Below are positions 51,001 to 64,000 of a DNA stretch of 64,000 nt, piece after piece; the first letter of the stretch is position 1, and every line of letters begins with the position of its first letter. The notes below the pieces were generated by a model. That model searched no databases. It was not told where the DNA came from and was given only the letters and a program-made list of their open reading frames with translations. The position numbers were made by a program, and so were the translations under genes. The stretch covers positions 17,501-81,500 of the forward strand of contig NC_071348.1 in assembly GCF_027744825.2 (NCBI RefSeq), written 5' to 3'. The stretch comes from Synchiropus splendidus (lineage: Eukaryota; Chordata; Actinopteri; Syngnathiformes; Callionymidae).

Positions 51001-53808
51001 TTTTCTCATTGTGTCTGTGCAGGCGAATGGGTCGCACACCTCTCTTGATACACTTTGGTGTTGAGTTTCAGACCCACGGAAAACAACAATTCAAGTGACC
51101 ACATTATATAATGTGACTGGGTTTTGGAGAGGGGGTTCTTAATGTAACTAAAAGTTTGCTGCCATATGTTATTTGCTTATATGTTGCTTTATTGTATTCC
51201 AAGGCTCCAATTTTTAAGTGTGAATATCTGGTTAAAAATGCAAATAGAGCACGTAATTACAAACAGTTTCAGTGTTTTGGTTTTTTTGAGGAAGAATACT
51301 ATTAAAATGAGCCATTTGGATTTTTTAGTTGTTACAATAAACTCAGTAAAGCCAGAAAAACACCCAGAGAGTGCAAACATCCAACAATCAAGAATCCTTT
51401 GCAAACTTAATGGCTTCACTGGGAATCGAACCGGCGCCATGTAAGCGACAGCGTTGAAGCCTAGATGTGTCCTGTAGATGGCGCTCTCTGCTCTAAAAGC
51501 TACCCATAACTTTTAAAGTTATTTTGAACGCAGTCAAACAAACCATTGGGGGAGGCAAAAAAATGTAATACTTTCATTGAACATTTCAGTATAAATAGCT
51601 ACAGCAAAAGGAGAAAGAAAAAAGACGCATGATAGATGGTGAAAAAAGTCAATAAAGACCCCAGGGGCCACGTAAATATCGGCCAGACTTTCCCAAGTGG
51701 GCTGAAGACCGGTCAGTCCAATATGACTTGATAGAAGATAGGTGTCGATCCAGGATTCTGGCAATTCAGCACACTTCAAGGTGGAATAAGTCACGTGTCA
51801 GCAAGCTATACGTCAAGCACCACCTCTCAGTTTGTCATTCTGTACATTTAAAACAAACACACTCTGTTTAAACAGTGACTTTGCTTTAACTTGATGCACA
51901 GAAGACACACTGCCTTAAGAAAAAAGCTCCTCATCTAAACATCCTGCCGCCTCACGTTCCGTGAACCCGCCTCGCCCAGTCAAGTGGAAAAAGAGCTGAA
52001 GACTGTGGAAGTGCGTCTCGGCTACACTTCAGCTCCCTAGCTGGCCTCGTCTCTGTACCCAACACAAACATTCTCTTCGTGTCCCTCAAGTGGATTCTGA
52101 CCTTGTCCCCTGAGTGCGACAACACTCCAGACGCCCGTGAGTGGCTGTTGTATTTACACTGTTCCGGTTCACCTGCCGCACAAACCGGGTCGCTGTAGAT
52201 ACCTGTATCCCTCACACTTGTGACAGCCCCGTCCTGAGGTGCCCCACTTACGGGTTTGTGCTTGATGCGCTGGACGGTCATGGAGGATTAGCACCTGGTT
52301 CAGCTCCGGAGAGACGCCACCGCAGGTGACGACATGCTGCCTTCAAAAAAATGTGATTTCAGTGGGGTTCTGTAAGTTTGTTTGGACCTAAAAAAAGGGA
52401 AATAGACAAACCTGTCCTGTGTTGTGTTCCTGGTCTCCATCTGGGACTTGGTCTTGCCACTCTCTGGATTTGTCCCAGCATGCCATGTTGGTTTTCTTGA
52501 TTCCTTCTCAGGTCGGTTGGTCTCCACCTCAACACTAGAATGCAGTATCAAGATATACGGCCATGTTTAGTAACAGTTACGAGGAATTTGCAGAGGCAAG
52601 AGCCCAAACCAGAACATTCTAATGTCCTTACTCTTATTTACAGAAAACAATAACGTCACGTTCTAACACACAAATTTGGCACCGATAATGATCCCTTTTC
52701 AAAACATCTTGTGATCCAAAAGCATTGTCTTTTTTAGAGTATGCAAAAGTCAAGTCAATAAAAGAGAGGACTACCCTTTTTATGTGTAAAGTCACTTGAA
52801 ACTAGAGTGCAATTTGAGATGACGTTATTCGGGTCAATTGCTCTTGGGAATGAAAGACCTAAAAAGCCGATAATTCAAGTCAAAACATCATTTCCATGAA
52901 CGTGAGCCGGTGCCCCCACACTGTCGCTCACGACACATCAACAGCTTGACGTTGTCAAAAAGAAACACTATAAAATGGACTGGATTTGTGGCTTGGACAG
53001 ACTCTTTCTGAAGGGCTTGACATTGAATAGAATGTGTGAAGATTCCTCGAGCAGCCGTTTTGTTGTTCTGTTGATGAGCTTCAAGAGCAAAGGTCAAATA
53101 TCTTGTGTTTTCAGACAGCTTGCTCTTCGAAGGAAAGGATCAGGAAAGGAAAGGATTTTTTTTTTGTTGCTATAACGTGCGATGATCATATCAAGCAAAT
53201 GTTTTGACAGATTACGTGATTCAACGCTACATTTTGACCTCCAATAATTGGTTTGCCACCTAATTACTATAATACTCATTGTGAGGTTTGAATTTGTCGA
53301 TGCAAAATATGCAGACACTGATTCTTGTCTGCGACCACCGACTGATGTTTTTTCCTCTCACCTTGTTTTGTGGAAGCAGTCGTGCTGTCAGAATCTGAGC
53401 TGTCCAGACTGAGGACAGCAGGATCGCTTCACCAAGCCCCACAAATGATGGATAGGTAGATAAAACAGCAGGTAAATATACACTTTCCAAATCCCATTTT
53501 GTACTTTTAAATACGCTTGGTTTCAATCCACAGCGATGCAAGACAGTTCATCTGCAAATGTTGACCTGTTTATAGTGGAAAGTTGTGTACGTTTAGCAAG
53601 CAAAAGAAAGGATGAATCTCAGTTTATTCATAGTTAACTCAAACACACGAACAAACGACAAAAAAAAAAGTCATTAAAACATGCCTGTTGCGTCCTCAAA
53701 ATGTAATATTAAGCCTGTCGTGTTTGTGATCAATAATGAATAAAAACTGCGTGTTAATTTCAAAGGCAAACGGTCGGATTTCTATTCTCAAGTCTCTTTG
53801 ACACTTTG
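48044..53808. other. Gene-poor intergenic sequence
   Basis: No gene can be supported. An open frame at 50709-51098 (129 codons) is the longest candidate and matches nothing I know. A tRNA-like inverted-repeat structure lies at 51412-51461. Confidence 0.4.
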
Positions 53809-54380
53809 TGTCACGGGTCAAGGGAACGAGGAGCAAAAGCCACGTGTCGAGGACGCGGAACTGGACCCAAGTGGTGAAGGTTACAGTGAGGCAGGAGCGA
53901 GTTAGAAATAATATTTAATAATTAAACAAACAAAAACACAACAGAAAGCGTCACCGAACCGGGAGAAACTAAGCAAACACAAATCTGGAAATACATGAAA
54001 ACTGGGAGAAACAAAACACTAACTCAGGCACCAGGGTTTAACACAAAAATCCAAAACGAGCTAGCGCACAGAACGAGAGAGCGAAACAAGGAGAGCCAAT
54101 TTACCACAAGAAGCAAAGAGTCCAAAATCACAGGAACTAGAGGAATAATCACAGGGAACTACAAGACTCACAGGGAACCAATGGGAGCCGATCTCGTGGG
54201 CACAAAGACGAGAGTCCAGGAAACTAGAAGACGATCTGGGACCCGTTGCTGGAGTCCAGGTGTTTTTGTTCTTGGGTGATCAGGGAAAAATTGGCTCCAG
54301 CCGTGTGCCACACAAACAGGCAGGGAGGCAGGAGAAACCAATCATCACTCGAGGGACAAAATAAAAGCAGGATCATGACA
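53809..54380. mobile_element. Solo LTR of an LTR retrotransposon, copy B (572 bp)
   Basis: Same ends (TGTCACGGG...CATGACA) and body as the copy at 32157, with its own 5-bp target duplication CTTTG (53804-53808 and 54381-54385). It lacks the extra 60-bp unit. No internal retrotransposon genes adjoin it. Confidence 0.8.
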
Positions 54381-54385
54381 CTTTG

Positions 54386-56310
54386 ATGAAGCGACGTCAA
54401 TAAAACGAAATGGACGACATTTTGCAAATAGTTTATTATTAGGGAGATTTTCCAGATGTTTTGATTCTGTAAATTCTGTTTGTTCAGTTTCAGGTAAAAC
54501 TGACAGTGTTCGATTAGTAACCATAATAAACGGAATATTAGCTCAAGGTTGGTTGAAAACTAGTTGAGGTCAAAGCTCCGACTGAGCACGTGGTAATGTT
54601 CAATGTTGAAAATGAGTGGTGATGAGCAGTTTGTGGGGGCAACATTTCCATGGCATGGTCAGTGTTTTTGTCTCCCCTCTTCAAAAGAGGATTCACTGGC
54701 CTTTTGATTCTGCTTCTCAAACTTTTCAAGACAAATATCATGCAGGAATATGTTGCGTTTCAGTCATGATGTCCTCCAAAAGCAGCACCTCTCTGATGAG
54801 TCACTGCTGAGCTCCCACTCCTACCAAAACACCCAGGTGTACACAGGCAGGAGTCAGTGGTGAAATGCTAAAAGGTTTTATCCCAAAAAAAAAAAAAAAA
54901 AAGATTGGATGTTTTCATAACGGAGGTCGATGCGCCAAACTTTTGAGCACTGTTTCCATGGAGATGAGTTCTGACATCCCCTGTTGTGATGGCTGCAAGG
55001 ACTGGAGCCACACAGCAAGGTTTCAAAGCTGACAGTCCCCCCCAAAAAAACTGCCTCTGACCGGAGACTCCACCAACATGTCCATTCATCGCAGCAAAAA
55101 ATGGTCTGGGATTCTGTCATCAATACTTTAATTCTTGTTATTAGTTTTTGTATTCATCATTGGGTGTCATACGGAACATTGAAATGTGACCCTGAACACA
55201 CCGTGACACAACATAAACCAGAGTGTGACACAGAGAAGCAGCTCTCACACGGTGGGTGTCCAACATTTTCCAGATGACAAATGTGAGTCTGTCTGAATAC
55301 CCGCAGGTTCATTTGGGTTTGGTACAGATCCCAGCAGGGGAGCGGGACACAAGAGGGAGGGCGGCACTCTTGCGTTGGGATGAAAGAGTGACCTCAGATA
55401 AACCTTGTTGGAGTCTGACAGCAGCACCGAGTCGTAGGTCAGAGGACAGATGGATGTCATCGACGTCATATTTGGGTTGGACTGAAGTCTGCGGCCTCCG
55501 ATGGCACAACAGCAAAATGTGGTTTTCAGATGAAGGTTTTTACGATTGTGAGTTTCGTGCGTGGCCCTCGGCCACAGAGGCTCTTTCTCATGGTCGAGTC
55601 AAGGCCACACCTGTGTCAGCACCAGGTGGACTCCACGTTTGTAACGTGGGATGATGGTGAAAGCAGCAATGGAAACGTTGCTAAAAGTTTGTACATTTGA
55701 TTTTTCAGCCCCTTGTTTTTAAGCTCAAGATTGTACATATTTGTTTAGAGTTAGTTATACAGTGCCAACGATAATAACGATTGGGTTTGCAACCTCTCAA
55801 CGTTTGACTTTTACTCCAGTTCACTTTTGTTTCCATCTTGGTTCGGCGTCTACAGACGTAAAACCTTTGCCTTTTTGTGACGTCATCAATAAACACATTC
55901 TAGTGTGTCCTTGTGTCGTCTTTGTCCTGAATTAAGCTTGATAATGCAGGCAGAAATAACTGAAATGACCCTACGGCTCTGCGACACAGAGTCCAGCAGA
56001 GGGCAGCAAAGTCACCCTGACCGATTCAGACAGTACAAACAGGGAGTAAAATGTATATGCAATATTTTAAATAAGATGTCTGAGCACAGGTCCCTGAGTC
56101 AAAACTGAGGGTGAAGTGAGCCTGCAAGGGATGGCCAGACCCCAGAAGGAACGGTGGCGTTCAAGTCACATGATTCTTAGCTTCAAACAAAAACCCAATA
56201 ATACAAATACATTAAAAAAGAAAAAAAAGAAATGTCAACAAACGCAATTCGACCCTTGACAATAAACGACACACAGATCTCTTTTTCTTTAGGATGAAAA
56301 TATAAAACTC
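54386..56310. other. Intergenic sequence between LTR copy B and ppp2r5c
   Basis: No supported gene. Overlapping open frames on both strands at 55245-55654 and a plus-strand AATAAA at 55889 could mark a non-coding transcript, but nothing is recognisable. A consensus CTCF-like site is at 55993-56006. Confidence 0.4.
55993..56006 (+). promoter_or_regulatory. Consensus CTCF-like motif
   Basis: CCAGCAGAGGGCAG, 14/14 to CCASYAGRKGGCRS, just beyond the probable 3' end of ppp2r5c. Confidence 0.4.
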
Positions 56311-56811
56311 ACATGTTCTCTTTATTTATCGTATACAGATGTACATCACTTAAGATTTGGATAAAAGTGCACATACGCAAAGAGCTCATGTATGGTCACA
56401 CGCTAAAAATGTTTACAAAACAAACAAACAAAAAAAAAGGTCCTCAGTCAATTTACGGCTGCAAACGGGCAACAGCCTCTCTGTACACAAGCACTTTATA
56501 CAAACAGTTGCGGAACATGAAAGTGAATGGGACGTACAGTACATGAATGGTTCAGTCAGCGAGGGCCACTAAAGCTTCTCAGAGAAACGGTCATGTGAAA
56601 TAAGAGCTCTAAAGACGGTAGAATTAAAGCATTTTCTTCTTTTTTAATAAGTGTGTGTGTTAAGAGAATGGAACAACATCACAGCAGTTTTATTTACAGT
56701 TTGCACATTCAGTTGAAACACTGACAGAAGCTTCCGCAGGCAGGCAGGCGGAATAAAATAATAACTTGGAAGCAGCCAGAGTTTTGCTCCGGCTAAAAAG
56801 GGATGAGTCGA

Positions 56812-56837
56812 AGGAGGAGGAGGAGGAGGAGGAGGAG
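56812..56837. repeat. (GGA)n microsatellite
   Basis: About eight GGA units in the probable ppp2r5c 3' UTR. Confidence 0.85.
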
Positions 56838-57431
56838 GGATGGCACCCAGGCGAGATGACCCCAAACACCAGGACACGCAGATCTCCAAGTTTACCAGCT
56901 TGTTATCCGCTTGTTTTTCTTTCAAGTTTAACCAGGAAGTGCTTCATTGCTCAGGCGGCCGCTCTGGTCTGAGCCGCGTCGCCATCTTCTGGAGTCCCTC
57001 TGCTGAAGACTTGACGCCACTTTAGTCTATAAAAAGGCACCGTGAAAGGAAAGGCCAGCCTTCGACCTCAGTTCCTCTACAGCCTCCAGCAGGTGTGTCA
57101 TGAATCGCTGGATCATGAAAAGCTTCCTACTTCTCTCCAAACCAGCGCGGGCGAAATGAACAATCTGCATCGGAGCTTTGGTGGAGTTAAAACCAAGAAT
57201 CTGCATTAAGCTAGTCCCATGGATTTCTCGGGTAAATTCACCAATCTGCATCTGATTTGACGGAGAATATGGGTCACCTGATGTCGACCGAAACCAAGCG
57301 ACTTGAGCGATGCATGGACAACATTGTTCCTAAAAATACGGCCGTTTTTTTCTAAATCGCAGACGAGAGGGGAAGGGCGAAAAGTTCCCAGACATCAAGA
57401 AGACAGCTCACTGAACACCTGAGAGAAGTGA

Positions 57432-57445
57432 CCAGTAGAGGGCAG
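57432..57445 (+). promoter_or_regulatory. Consensus CTCF-like motif
   Basis: CCAGTAGAGGGCAG, 14/14 to CCASYAGRKGGCRS, in the ppp2r5c 3' UTR region, about 1.4 kb from the 55993 site and in the same orientation. Confidence 0.4.
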
Positions 57446-57661
57446 CACAGTGTCCCACAAGTTCGAGGAAACAGGATGAAGAAAGGGGGGGGGGGAAAAA
57501 GACAGAAATGCCACATCTGGACAGAATGACAGACATTTTCTGCGCCGTGTTCCCTCCCTGTGGCAGAGTTGTGTCGGTGTGCTGTTGTGTGTATTCCCTG
57601 CGGATGCTGCTGCTGCTGGTATACGGAGGCTCCGGGGACGGGGGAGAGACGGGGGGGCGGC

Positions 57662-64000
<6,339 letters not shown>

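Larger units (their letters stand above)
56321..57661 (-). other. ppp2r5c: Probable 3' UTR of ppp2r5c
   Basis: Sequence after the stop codon up to a minus-strand AATAAA (TTTATT at 56321-56326 on the plus strand), about 1.35 kb. It holds a GGA microsatellite (56812-56837) and a CTCF-like motif. Its end is inferred from the hexamer only. Confidence 0.45.

Noticed and set aside
51412..51461. Functional tRNA gene
   Set aside because: The T-stem does not pair properly, no good A-box is present and the length is far below 70 nt; kept only as a tRNA-like curiosity.

Overview
The window is nuclear DNA of a vertebrate, almost certainly a teleost fish. It holds four spliced or selenocysteine-containing vertebrate genes with fish-sized introns (several of 60-85 bp), and fish-type transposon remnants: an RTE/Rex-type LINE, Tc1-like transposase fragments, other LINE 3' ends and two solo LTRs. 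Long AC, AT and AAT microsatellites are also present. The species cannot be named from the sequence.

Layout. At the far left a lone 47-nt exon-like segment (91-137, minus) may belong to an unidentified gene running off the window. slc25a29 (minus, 1977-5390, 4 coding exons, 309 aa) and slc25a47 (plus, 7062-9517, 6 coding exons, 297 aa) lie head to head about 1.7 kb apart. They are mitochondrial inner-membrane carriers sharing the positions and phases of their first three introns. From 9.5 to 44.4 kb no gene can be supported. This gene-poor stretch holds microsatellites, two degenerate Tc1-like transposons, a 5'-truncated RTE LINE, LINE 3' ends, a 632-bp solo LTR and a short interspersed repeat. 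dio3 (plus, 44557-45360) is an intronless iodothyronine deiodinase 3 gene. It has a TATA box, an in-frame UGA for selenocysteine at residue 131, a type-2 SECIS element at about 45790-45861 and a polyA signal at 45927. From 46 to 56 kb is another gene-poor stretch with LINE and LTR copies. From 57.7 kb to beyond the right edge runs ppp2r5c (minus), the B56-gamma regulatory subunit of PP2A. Thirteen 3' exons (493 whole codons plus the stop) are readable; the first exon or exons are outside the window.

The gene order slc25a29 - slc25a47 - dio3 - ppp2r5c matches the region around the mammalian DLK1-DIO3 locus (human 14q32), but none of the genes that lie between SLC25A47 and DIO3 in mammals is recognisable here. 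The four genes do not form a pathway: two are mitochondrial transporters, one inactivates thyroid hormone and one targets a phosphatase. They are linked by old synteny. Several CTCF-like motifs, including a cluster of five in slc25a29 intron 3 and consensus matches flanking the dio3-ppp2r5c interval, may mark domain boundaries. No new multi-gene system was found; the best second-look items are the variant-core SECIS, the CTCF-like cluster, the two LTRs with intact target duplications and a set of perfect hairpins.
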